Below are positions 43,462-49,776 of a stretch of 49,776 bases of DNA, piece after piece. This DNA is from Leptolyngbya sp. 'hensonii' (GTDB lineage: Bacteria; Cyanobacteriota; Cyanobacteriia; GCF-001939115). The stretch is taken from contig NZ_MQTZ01000059.1 of NCBI RefSeq assembly GCF_001939115.1, positions 1 through 49,776 of the forward strand, in the 5' to 3' direction. The notes below the pieces were generated by a model. It saw nothing but the letters and a program-made list of their open reading frames with translations. It searched no databases and was not told where the DNA came from. The translations under genes were made by a program, and so were the position numbers. The stretch's first letter is position 1. The number at the start of each line of letters is the position of its first letter.

Positions 43462-44565
43462 TCACCCAGGTTCCGCAGGTTGGGCTGCATTGGGCTCACC
43501 AATGTAAATGCCCAGACTCTGGGCCGTTTGCACCAGGTAATCTTTGGGGTTAACAGATCGGGGGCTCTGGGCCAGAACTTCTGTCAGGGGCACCGACACG
43601 ATCGTGCCATTCTGCCAGGCCACCATCAGTCCGGATTTCCCCTGGCTTACCAGATCCACCGCTGCTTTGCCGAAAGCCGCTGCCATCAGACGATCGAGGG
43701 CAAAAGGAATGCCTCCTCGCTGAATATGACCCAGCACAGAGACCCGAGTCTCTACTCGACGATCGGTGCGAGCCGTAATCTGGTCAGCAATGTATTGGCC
43801 CATACCACAGTTGGCATTGCCCTTGGAAAGACTGACCTGACAACCTGTGGTTCCGGGTAGGGGATCGATCCCTTCCGCCACGACCACGATCGCAAACTTC
43901 CGACCCCATTGGTAGCGCAAATCCGTCAGATGGTCACAAATGCCCTCGATCGTGTAGGGAATCTCTGGAATCAGAATCACGTCAGCCCCCCCGGCAATCC
44001 CAGCCTGTAAAGCCAGATGGCCTGCTTTCCGACCCATCACCTCCACAATCATCACCCGATCGTGGCTGGCTGCAGTAAAAGTCAACCGATTCAGGGCATC
44101 GGTAATGGTATTGACCGCTGTATCAAACCCGATCGCCCGCTCAGTCAACGCCACATCGTTGTCGATCGTTTTGGGGATGCCAACCATTAGCCAGTTCCCT
44201 TCCTGGGCCAGGGTATGGAGAATGGATAGGCTACCATCGCCCCCCACGGCAATCAGGGCATCCAGCCCCAGTTCGTGGTACCCCTGGATGATCTGGCTGG
44301 CATGGTCCAGGGTATCGCCCCGGTTGATTGTTCCCAAAATAGTTCCCCCCATATTCAACAGGGGATCAATGCCGCGCAAGTCCATGGTGTGCATTCCCAG
44401 GACAATGGATTTCCGCTCCATCAGCCCTTCCGTGGCGTAGGGGATGCCCAGAACTTTCCAGCCATAGGTCAGGGTGGCATGGCTGACCACGGCACGAATT
44501 ACGGCATTCAGGCCGGGACAGTCGCCGCCACTCGTAAGCAGCCCAATTCGCTTCTGCATATTCAT
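43462..44565 (-). CDS. pfkA: 6-phosphofructokinase
   Basis: Phosphorylates fructose 6-phosphate in glycolysis. 367 residues; N terminus MNMQKRIGLLTSGGDCPGLN with the GGDCPGLNAVIRAV nucleotide motif, VGGDGSLSILHTL near residue 107, and GIPKTIDNDVALTERAIGFD (core PKTIDND) near residue 131. Gly at the position that is Asp in pyrophosphate-dependent enzymes (GGDG, not GGDD) favours ATP, while Lys at the PKTIDND site is the residue seen in PPi enzymes and in the G/K type of ATP-dependent PFKs. MGRKAGHLAL and RGGIPFALDR complete the fold. It overlaps the DUF2949 gene by 4 bases. Confidence 0.94.
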   Translation of the reverse strand: MNMQKRIGLLTSGGDCPGLNAVIRAVVSHATLTYGWKVLGIPYATEGLMERKSIVLGMHTMDLRGIDPLLNMGGTILGTINRGDTLDHASQIIQGYHELGLDALIAVGGDGSLSILHTLAQEGNWLMVGIPKTIDNDVALTERAIGFDTAVNTITDALNRLTFTAASHDRVMIVEVMGRKAGHLALQAGIAGGADVILIPEIPYTIEGICDHLTDLRYQWGRKFAIVVVAEGIDPLPGTTGCQVSLSKGNANCGMGQYIADQITARTDRRVETRVSVLGHIQRGGIPFALDRLMAAAFGKAAVDLVSQGKSGLMVAWQNGTIVSVPLTEVLAQSPRSVNPKDYLVQTAQSLGIYIGEPNAAQPAEPG

Positions 44566-44801
44566 TTCCAGTTATGCTGATCCAGAGTCAATAGCCAGGT
44601 TTGGGTAGGGTGGTGCGCTTCCAAGCGGGTAAAAATCTCCCCCAATTGGGGCAGGGTAATCAACCCATACTGCCAGAGGACGATCGGCAACGGGCCGGAA
44701 ACCTGCTCAGCCTGCCGCAGGGCCAACTCAATGGAAGACTTCGGCATGGCCAGCTCTTCCCGCAAAAACGCAATGATCAGGGATTGAGGGTCGGTCTCCA
44801 T
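44562..44801 (-). CDS. DUF2949 family protein
   Basis: ATG at 44801 gives 79 residues (METDPQSLIIAFLREELAMP), preferred over an upstream extension with no family match. The sequence IELALRQAEQVSGPLPIVLW followed by QYGLITLPQLGEIFTRLE is typical of DUF2949, a small cyanobacterial family of unknown function. Its stop overlaps the pfkA start by 4 bases, so both are co-transcribed and translationally coupled. It may influence glycolysis, but that is only context. Confidence 0.82.
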   Translation of the reverse strand: METDPQSLIIAFLREELAMPKSSIELALRQAEQVSGPLPIVLWQYGLITLPQLGEIFTRLEAHHPTQTWLLTLDQHNWK

Positions 44802-44927
44802 GGCTTTTGCCCACCTGCAAGATGCTTGGCTATACTCTGAGCTTAGGCAAAAACTATGGGGAACTTGTGAAGACAAGGGCTTTGATGGTTCGAATTTCTG
44901 ACTTCTTCAAGAAGTTAGAGGTCTGGC

Positions 44928-45061
44928 CTTAGGAACGGGAATTAAATAACCTGGATTTCTTCAGCCCTCACCCCCCTGCCCCCTCTCCCAAATTTGGGAG
45001 AGGGGGCAGGGGGGTGAGGGCAATCAGGAGTTTGACACTTTATTTAATTCTCATTCCTTAG
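44928..45061. mobile_element. MITE-like element, copy 2 (about 134 bp)
   Basis: Terminal inverted repeats match at about 18 of 21 positions: left TTAGGAACGGGAATTAAATA and right the complement of AAGGAATGAGAATTAAATAA. The centre is a perfect hairpin of CCCTCACCCCCCTGCCCCCT with TCTCCCAAATTTGGGAGA at the tip. It is inverted relative to copy 1 at 20863. It ends just before the DUF192 gene stop. No coding capacity. Confidence 0.85.
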
Positions 45062-45076
45062 AGCGTTTTCACCGGC

Positions 45077-45634
45077 CTACTTTTTTAAAAACTGAACCGG
45101 TAAACGATCGCCCACCTTCAACCCCAGTTCCTGGGTTCGACCTGCCCGCAATTCGATCACCTGATCAATCTCCAAGTTCCTATCCGGCCCATAGGCAGGG
45201 CAAGGGTCTGCTTGACAAGGAGGAACATTCTGGGAAATGAACTGCACCCGGCCCTGCCTGAGAAACACCATATCTAGCGGAATCAGGGTATTCTTCATCC
45301 AGAAACTCACGGAACGGGGGGGGTGGAACGGAAACAGCATGCCCCGGTTATCGGCCAGGGTGGTGCGAAACATTAAGCCGGTGGCCTGCTCTTGAAAAGT
45401 TCGGGCCACTTCCAGATCAATCGTCTGACCAGCGATCGTGATTCTAGCCGTAATCGGGAGAGACTGCCCCTGGTTCAGAGTGATTTCCTGGGCTGGACTG
45501 GGTGCAGGTGAGGTTGAACTTTCCGATCCTGGGGGACTTTCGACCCCAGAGGTTGGAGCCGAACAGGCTACGAGCAACGCCACTAACCCGGCAGAAAAAA
45601 CTTGCAGCATACCCCTTCTCCTTAAGGCTCTCAT
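45077..45634 (-). CDS. DUF192 lipoprotein
   Basis: ATG at 45634 follows GAGGGGAG and gives 185 residues; a downstream ATG at 45610 with AAGGAG is a real alternative but loses the Arg-rich n-region. Signal peptide MRALRRRGMLQVFSAGLVAL with lipobox LVAC (Cys24), then a Ser/Pro-rich linker and a DUF192 domain. That domain has VARTFQEQATGLMFRTTLAD (core QEQATGLMFR), GMLFPFHPPRSVSFWMKNTL (core FWMKNTLIPLD) and the ending LGLKVGDRLPVQF. DUF192 proteins are small beta-barrel proteins of unknown function, often exported. Confidence 0.88.
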   Translation of the reverse strand: MRALRRRGMLQVFSAGLVALLVACSAPTSGVESPPGSESSTSPAPSPAQEITLNQGQSLPITARITIAGQTIDLEVARTFQEQATGLMFRTTLADNRGMLFPFHPPRSVSFWMKNTLIPLDMVFLRQGRVQFISQNVPPCQADPCPAYGPDRNLEIDQVIELRAGRTQELGLKVGDRLPVQFLKK

Positions 45635-45686
45635 TCTCCCCTCTCTGGTAAAGGGCGGATTCCATAACCGCCCCATCCATTATGCC

Positions 45687-45896
45687 TCAGGCTTCCCGCA
45701 ACACATACCCGACCCCCCGCACTGTCTGGATCAAGCGTTTTTCACCTTCGTTTTCTACCTTCAAGCGCAGGTATCGAATGTACACTTCAATCACATTCGA
45801 TTCCCCCATAAAGTCGTAACCCCAGACATTCTCCAGAATTTGCTCCCGAGTCATGACTTCTCGGGGATGTTCCATGAGATACAGCAATTTCCAGCC
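45687..45896 (-). pseudogene. OmpR-family response regulator, C-terminal remnant cut by IS
   Basis: Only the end of the winged-helix domain remains: [20 protein letters not shown], then [20 protein letters not shown] and the [12 protein letters not shown] terminus. It reads open from the stop at 45687 up to the IS630 left end, with codons for GWKLL just before. The receiver domain and recognition entry are missing. The sequence on the far side of the IS is unrelated, so this is not a simple insertion. The [11 protein letters not shown] stretch recalls NblR-like regulators, but that is a weak guess. Confidence 0.88.
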
Positions 45897-45898
45897 TA

Positions 45899-46896
45899 GT
45901 GAGGCGTATTTGATAGAATGATTTGTATGTTTACTTCATGCTCAATCAAGTGCAACCATACTCACTAGATCTTAGACAGAAAATTGTTGATGCATATCTT
46001 GAAGGGAATACGTCGCAACGTCAAATCGCTATACAATTTCGAGTTGCTTATAGTTTCGTGCGAAAGTTAATCAAACAACATCGGGAAACAGGTGAGATTG
46101 TCCCCAAACAACGAACTGTGCAAACACCGACCAAACTAAGTGTTGAGCAACTGGAGATTTTAGAGACGATTGTTGAATCGAATAACGACGCGACGTTGGC
46201 AGAGTTATGTAACTTGTTAGAACAGAGGGTCGGTGTCCGAGTTGGCGTTTCGACAATGTTTCGAATGCTAGAGAAGCTGAACTTAACGCTTAAAAAAAAC
46301 TCTGCATCCCGACGAAAAGGAAACTGAGCGAGTGCAAACTAAACGAGTCGAATTTTGGCAACTGGTTCGAGGATTTCTAGCTCAAAATCTAATCTTCATT
46401 GATGAATCAGGAGTGGACTTAGCCTTGACCCGACTCTGGGCGCGTGCACCGAAAGGCAGACGAGCACATGGCAAGCGTCCAAGCCAGCGAGGGAAACGAG
46501 TCTCGATTCTAGGGGCGATTAGTCTGCGGGAGGTCGTGACTTACTGCAATCTCATGGGGTCAACTGATGGACTGACCTTTGAAGCCTTTATTTCCCAGAA
46601 ACTTGTGCCTAAGTTATGGAAAGGTGCCTGTGTCATCCTGGATAACTGCTCTATTCATCTGGGTGAAGACGTTAGAAAGTTGATTGAGGATGCAGGAGCC
46701 AAGCTAATTTTCCTACCCCCTTACTCACCAGACTTTTCGCCTATCGAGAATTGCTTTTCAAAGATTAAGAGCATTCTGCGTTCGATTAAGGCACGCAGTT
46801 ATCCAGAACTTGCCAAAGCTATTGATGAAGCTTTCTCCCAGGTGTCATCGAGCGACTTAAGGAACTGGTTCTCTCATTGCTGTTACTGTGCCTCAC
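45899..46896 (+). mobile_element. IS630-type insertion sequence (about 998 bp)
   Basis: The ends start GTGAGGC on both sides as inverted repeats, with weaker matches further in (A at +10, AATGA at +19 to +23). The left end is flanked by TA, the expected IS630 target; the right flank reads CA, so the duplication is not intact. It contains a two-frame transposase. The element lies at the border between chromosome and the accessory island and cuts a response-regulator gene. Confidence 0.82.
45938..46327 (+). CDS. IS630 transposase, N-terminal frame (HTH)
   Basis: ATG at 45938 gives about 129 residues. The helix-turn-helix region (YSLDLRQKIVDAYLEGNTSQ, then RQIAIQFRVAYSFVRKLIKQ) is typical of IS630 transposases and binds the ends. 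It continues to LEKLNLTLKK and a run of eight A at 46292-46299, then goes out of frame. The second frame picks up the rest as TLHPDEKETERVQ. Confidence 0.88.
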   Translation: MLNQVQPYSLDLRQKIVDAYLEGNTSQRQIAIQFRVAYSFVRKLIKQHRETGEIVPKQRTVQTPTKLSVEQLEILETIVESNNDATLAELCNLLEQRVGVRVGVSTMFRMLEKLNLTLKKNSASRRKGN

Positions 46897-46904
46897 CAGC
46901 ATAA
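46332..46904 (+). CDS. IS630 transposase, C-terminal frame (DDE domain)
   Basis: The frame is open upstream to the A-run, where TLHPDEKETERVQTKRVEF joins the N-terminal part. It has the catalytic DDE triad: FIDESGVDL, VILDNCSIHLG and YSPDFSPIENCFSKIK. The GTG at 46332 is only the first start-like codon in this frame. A +1 shift or loss of one A at the A8 run would fuse both frames, so it could be programmed slippage or a mutation. The TAA stop lies six bases beyond the apparent IS end. Confidence 0.85.
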   Translation: MQTKRVEFWQLVRGFLAQNLIFIDESGVDLALTRLWARAPKGRRAHGKRPSQRGKRVSILGAISLREVVTYCNLMGSTDGLTFEAFISQKLVPKLWKGACVILDNCSIHLGEDVRKLIEDAGAKLIFLPPYSPDFSPIENCFSKIKSILRSIKARSYPELAKAIDEAFSQVSSSDLRNWFSHCCYCASPA

Positions 46905-46913
46905 AAAACGCTG

Positions 46914-46919
46914 TATAAT
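46914..46919 (+). promoter_or_regulatory. Possible -10 element (TATAAT) before R-M genes
   Basis: A perfect TATAAT lies 44 bases upstream of the endonuclease ATG, just outside the IS end. No good -35 hexamer is found at 16-18 bases. It may drive the restriction-modification genes. Confidence 0.35.
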
Positions 46920-46963
46920 GAAATGTTCCTACACTTAAAGCTATCGGTTTACATTCAGCTTAT

Positions 46964-47608
46964 ATGACTATTTTTGACCGTTCCAAACATGTGTACGTTT
47001 CTCCTGACTTTGACGAAGTCGTAAAAGATACGATACGCTTTTTTAACGGTACACCTGTACATCCAATTCCCGTTCCAAAGCGTTTTCATGGAACAGGAAT
47101 TTATGCGCTATATTGCATTGCAAAATCTGGCATATATTCAAGATTTAATTTGGTCAATAGAACTGCATTCCACATGCCTATTTACGTTGGGAAAGCAGTT
47201 CCGAAAGGTTGGCGTCAAGCTAGACAGCTAATACCCGTAAATACCCAAAGCTACGAGCTAAACAATCGAATTAACGAACATAGCCACAGCATAGATCTAG
47301 CAGAAAACTTAGATAGATCTGATTTTTTCTGCCGCTTCATGATTCTCGAAGGCAAAGAGAGTGATTTAATTGGTACTGTAGAAGCTGCACTTATTAGAAA
47401 ATACCAACCGATTTGGAACACTCTGATCGATGGATTCGGCAATCATGATCCCGGAAAAGGCAGATACGCGCAAGCTAAATCAGATTGGGATGTTTGTCAT
47501 CCAGGGCGACCCTGGGCTATAAAATGTCAAGGGGTTCACGGTACTAAAGAAGAGCTACTTCAAAGCATTGAAAATTTCATGGCTAGATTGAGTGGAGAAG
47601 ATGCCTAG
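46964..47608 (+). CDS. Eco29kI-like GIY-YIG restriction endonuclease
   Basis: 214 residues. The GIY-YIG core is GTGIYALYC (Tyr47) and PIYVGKAVPKGWRQAR (YVG at 74-76). Catalytic-type residues follow as Arg102 and His106 in RINEHSHSI, Glu140 in GTVEAALIRKYQ and Asn152 in PIWN. This spacing equals that of Eco29kI (as I recall Tyr49, Arg104, His108, Glu142, Asn154). Eco29kI cuts CCGCGG; whether this enzyme does is inferred. The gene is AT-rich and has no GCGATCGC, unlike neighbours, a sign of recent transfer. It overlaps the methyltransferase gene by 8 bases. Confidence 0.88.
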   Translation: MTIFDRSKHVYVSPDFDEVVKDTIRFFNGTPVHPIPVPKRFHGTGIYALYCIAKSGIYSRFNLVNRTAFHMPIYVGKAVPKGWRQARQLIPVNTQSYELNNRINEHSHSIDLAENLDRSDFFCRFMILEGKESDLIGTVEAALIRKYQPIWNTLIDGFGNHDPGKGRYAQAKSDWDVCHPGRPWAIKCQGVHGTKEELLQSIENFMARLSGEDA

Positions 47609-48758
47609 ACTGTCTTGCTTAGAGCTGTTTACAGGTGCAGGAGGACTAGCCAAAGGCTTAGAGATGGCTGGAATTCAGCACAAAGCCTTTGTTGAAATAA
47701 ATAATGATGCTTGTCTAACATTGGCTTACAATTACGGCGATCAGTTTATCCACAATACAGATATCCGTACATTTCAATTTGATCAGTTTGGGCATGTCAA
47801 TATAATCTCAGGCGGTCCTCCATGCCAGCCATTTTCAATGGGAGGAAAGCATAAGGGAAATGCAGATCAACGAGATATGTTTCCTTATGCCTGTAAGGCG
47901 ATAAGTGTTTGTACGCCCAAAGCCTTTATTTTTGAGAACGTTAAGGGCATTTTACGCAAATCATTTAGCAACTATTTCGAGTACATAATATTAAGGCTAA
48001 GATATCCTGAGGTTTCTCTTAGAGATTCAGAATGCTGGAAAGATCATTTAGCAAGACTCGAAAAAATTCATACTTCAGGAAAGTATAAAGGGGTCAAATA
48101 CAATGTTGTTTTTCGTTTACTAGATGCTGCAAATTATGGGATTCCCCAACGTCGTGAACGAGTTTTTATTGTTGGAATCAGAGAGGATTTGAATATAGAG
48201 TGGTCTTTCCCTCAAGAATCCCATTCTTTTGATTCCTTGCTATGGTCACAGTTTGTCAGTTTTAATTACTGGGAAAGACATGGAGTTAAACCATCAGGAT
48301 TTGATTGTCTAGATAAAAGGACTCAACAGCGGATTGAGCAATTGATGCAGCAGCCTACTTTGTTTTCTCCTCCCTTAAAGCCATGGAAAACAGTTCGAGA
48401 TCAAATTGGAGAACTACCAGAACCTGATACTGACGGTAGTTTTGATACTGAGCATATTTTAAGGGAAGGTGCCAGATCGTATCCTGGTCATACTGGAAGC
48501 TATATAGATATGCCGTCCAAAACCCTCAAAGCAGGAGATCACGGTGTCCCTGGAGGGGAAAATATGATTCGATATCAGGATGGTCGAATACGTTATTACA
48601 CTACATTTGAAGCTAAACGAATTCAAACCTTTCCTAATAATTATAGGATTTTGGGGTCATGGACAGAATCTATGAGGCAAATTGGTAATGCGGTGCCAGT
48701 AGAGCTAAGTTATTGCATAGCGAGTTCTTTGTCCCAGGCTATAAGCTGTGAGTCTTAG
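47601..48758 (+). CDS. DNA (cytosine-5)-methyltransferase
   Basis: ATG at 47601 gives 385 residues (MPRLSCLELFTGAGGLAKGL); the GTG three codons before is less likely. Motif I LFTGAGGLAKG binds AdoMet, motif IV GGPPCQPFSMGG holds the catalytic Cys, motif VI FIFENVKGIL, motif VIII QRRERVFIVG, and motif X QIGNAVPVEL. It is the partner of the upstream endonuclease and protects host sites. R precedes M with overlap, as in Eco29kI. AT-rich like the endonuclease. The stop is one base before an attC-like repeat. Confidence 0.93.
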   Translation: MPRLSCLELFTGAGGLAKGLEMAGIQHKAFVEINNDACLTLAYNYGDQFIHNTDIRTFQFDQFGHVNIISGGPPCQPFSMGGKHKGNADQRDMFPYACKAISVCTPKAFIFENVKGILRKSFSNYFEYIILRLRYPEVSLRDSECWKDHLARLEKIHTSGKYKGVKYNVVFRLLDAANYGIPQRRERVFIVGIREDLNIEWSFPQESHSFDSLLWSQFVSFNYWERHGVKPSGFDCLDKRTQQRIEQLMQQPTLFSPPLKPWKTVRDQIGELPEPDTDGSFDTEHILREGARSYPGHTGSYIDMPSKTLKAGDHGVPGGENMIRYQDGRIRYYTTFEAKRIQTFPNNYRILGSWTESMRQIGNAVPVELSYCIASSLSQAISCES

Positions 48759-48759
48759 A

Positions 48760-48847
48760 CAGCTAACACTGCGTTGGTGCGGACGGTAAAGAGGTTATCG
48801 GTGAGAATTAGAGGTTATCTGCCGCCGCACAACTTTGACGTTAGCTG
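48760..48847 (+). repeat. attC-like imperfect inverted repeat (integron cassette site)
   Basis: 88 bp. The outer arms CAGCTAAC (48760-48767) and GTTAGCTG (48840-48847) are exact complements. The inner arms GTTGGTGCGGACGG and CCGCCGCACAAC pair with one unpaired extra G on the left, the asymmetry seen in attC L boxes. Between them lies a ~36-base loop. The GTTAGCT end is one base off the attC core consensus GTTRRRY. It directly follows the methyltransferase stop, as attC sites follow cassette genes. Confidence 0.72.
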
Positions 48848-48937
48848 GCTTCGTTTTTGGGCTGGGACGGTACAGCGAGGTTATTGGTTAGAAGTGGGTG
48901 TTAAACTTGACTCAGAAACCCTAGGAGAGCGATCGCT

Positions 48938-49135
48938 GTGGCTTCTATCACAATTGATCTTTCAGACAGCCAATTCCAAAAGTTACAAGATTTAGCAAGA
49001 GTGCATGGCATTGCGACTGAAGTGCTTTTGAAGGCAAGCCTGGAGGATTGGCTAAATGTACAAAAAGGCGATTTTGTTAATGCAGCCGATTATGTGTTGA
49101 GGAAAAACACTGAACTATATAGGCGTTTGGCATGA
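48938..49135 (+). CDS. Antitoxin of a Doc-type toxin-antitoxin pair
   Basis: GTG start with AGGAG 9 bases upstream gives 65 residues (MASITIDLSDSQFQKLQDLA). It reads as a short helical antitoxin: a ribbon-like N terminus followed by HGIATEVLLKASLEDWLNV and a C-terminal tail FVNAADYVLRKNTELYRRLA that would bind the toxin. I do not match it to a classic Phd. Its TGA overlaps the toxin ATG (ATGA). A GCGATCGC lies just before the start. Confidence 0.8.
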   Translation: MASITIDLSDSQFQKLQDLARVHGIATEVLLKASLEDWLNVQKGDFVNAADYVLRKNTELYRRLA

Positions 49136-49518
49136 TTCGCTATTTGACCCTAATTGAGGTACTAGAGCTACATCGCAAAATTCTTGCACAATCCGGTGGA
49201 GCATTGGGTATCCGAGATATGGGTTTGTTGGAATCAGCGATTGCCCAACCTCGAATGTCGTTTGGCGGAGAGGATCTGTATCCAAGTTTGCTGGAGAAAG
49301 CAGCAGCGTTAGGGTTTTCGATCATCATGAATCATCCATTTGTAGATGGAAATAAACGTACAGGTCATGCTGCGACAGAGACTTTTCTTGTTTTGAATGG
49401 GTTAGAAATTAACGCCTCTGTGGATGAACAAGAGCGTATGGTGTTGGCGATCGCATCAGGCAAACAAGAACGTCAGGTATTTATAGAATGGTTACAGCAG
49501 AACACAGCCGCCAGCTAA
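49132..49518 (+). CDS. Fic/Doc family toxin (death-on-curing)
   Basis: 128 residues. The Fic/Doc motif HPFVDGNKRTGHAA starts at His68, as in Doc toxins (HxFxD/GNKR). Doc of phage P1 phosphorylates elongation factor EF-Tu and stops translation. The N-terminal IEVLELHRKILAQSGGALGI region and short length also fit Doc. It is translationally coupled to the antitoxin. The TAA stop is inside a CAGCTAA that matches the outer attC arm upstream, and the intron begins at its last base. Confidence 0.92.
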   Translation: MIRYLTLIEVLELHRKILAQSGGALGIRDMGLLESAIAQPRMSFGGEDLYPSLLEKAAALGFSIIMNHPFVDGNKRTGHAATETFLVLNGLEINASVDEQERMVLAIASGKQERQVFIEWLQQNTAAS

Positions 49519-49776
49519 TCGGGTCGAGGAGAGCATTTAACTCTCCCCTCCCACACCACCTGCCATGCGGCTCCGCAACAGGCGGTTCATGAAGACGCGC
49601 AAACAACATTAATGGCTAAACATAGCCTTGAGCTTGCATCCAAAGGTTGCGAATTGAAAGCAATCCCTGTTGCTCCAACCACTCGTTAGTCATTCCCGTT
49701 TGTGTCGCCAACGTCTTTGACAAACGCCAGTAGCCTTTGCGACTAATGCCTGTCAAAATCGCTTGCCGTTTACTGG
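49518..49776 (-). mobile_element. Group II intron, 3' part (continues past window end)
   Basis: On the minus strand the order is: maturase C terminus, stop, hairpin of domain V type (ACCGCCTG ... CAGGTGGT with TGCGG/CCGCA inner stem, 49555-49586), a domain VI-like hairpin GGAGAG-TTAAATG-CTCTCC, then CGACCCGAT as the likely 3' end at 49518. The 5' part lies beyond the window. It is antisense to the cassette genes. The class is not determined. Confidence 0.8.
49616..49776 (-). CDS. Group II intron reverse transcriptase/maturase, C-terminal end (partial)
   Basis: The last 52 residues are visible, reading ISRKGYWRLSKTLATQTGMT and then NEWLEQQGLLSIRNLWMQAQ to the end GYV. This is the typical C-terminal maturase end of cyanobacterial group II intron proteins. 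The gene continues past the right edge of the window. The family is recognised by pattern only. Confidence 0.8.
   Translation of the reverse strand, partial: SKRQAILTGISRKGYWRLSKTLATQTGMTNEWLEQQGLLSIRNLWMQAQGYV

Noticed and set aside
48774-48995. Plus-strand frame between methyltransferase and antitoxin
   Set aside because: It runs through the attC-like repeat and into the antitoxin gene in another frame, with no family resemblance.

Overview
The window is cyanobacterial chromosome. Photosynthesis and cyanobacteria-typical genes (psbX, ycf66, a high-light-inducible protein, ycf21-type chorismate lyase, a cyAbrB regulator, cobH, DUF2949 and DUF4168 proteins) sit among many GCGATCGC (HIP1-type) octamers. 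The moderately GC-rich sequence and the large multidomain sensor proteins suggest a filamentous, Leptolyngbya- or Oscillatoriales-like genome. The genus cannot be fixed from the sequence alone.

Region 1 to 11.7 kb is mostly housekeeping: purF, chorismate lyase, tRNA-Leu(GAG), accC, a YggT protein, psbX, ycf66, an sdhB-hli pair, a cyAbrB regulator, a CPBP protease, cobH, a 2H phosphoesterase-like protein and holA. Region 11.7 to 17.1 kb is a urease-accessory operon: a DUF4168 protein coupled to ureE, then ureF, a 938-residue multi-GAF histidine kinase, and ureG two bases after it. One GAF domain of the kinase keeps a cyanobacteriochrome-type cysteine. Region 17.1 to 23.8 kb holds a Gly/Ser/Thr-rich secreted protein, a Coq4-like protein, a NarL-type two-component pair, a Uma2 nuclease beside a MITE-like repeat, two small unknown proteins and a SpoIID-domain protein.

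Region 23.9 to 28.3 kb encodes an HlyD adaptor, a MacB-type permease and a TolC-type outer-membrane protein, with no ATPase beside them. Region 28.3 to 31.3 kb is a divergent iron(III) ABC transporter, with a good Fur-box match between permease and ATPase genes. Region 31.4 to 35.9 kb is a probable five-gene minus-strand operon: acetamidase/formamidase, TauE-like exporter, orphan Tat/lipoprotein NMT1-type binding protein, HAD phosphatase and a TonB-like proline-rich protein. Region 36 to 43.4 kb has radC, a protein with an internally duplicated domain, and a signalling cluster (REC-wHTH-HPt-REC-REC-GGDEF regulator, GAF-PAS-PAS histidine kinase, single REC, DUF442 phosphatase) ending at a strong terminator. 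Then come pfkA, DUF2949, a second MITE copy and a DUF192 lipoprotein.

From about 45.7 kb the window becomes an accessory island. An IS630-type element cuts off an OmpR-family response regulator whose N-terminal half is missing from the window. It is followed by an AT-rich Eco29kI-like GIY-YIG endonuclease and C5-methyltransferase, an attC-like imperfect inverted repeat directly after the methyltransferase stop, a Doc toxin-antitoxin pair, and the 3' end of an antisense group II intron. The intron joins the toxin gene at a CAGCTAA sequence that matches the outer arm of the upstream attC-like site. This looks like integron-type gene cassettes (restriction-modification, then toxin-antitoxin) with the second attC broken by an intron, and it is the most unusual part of the window.
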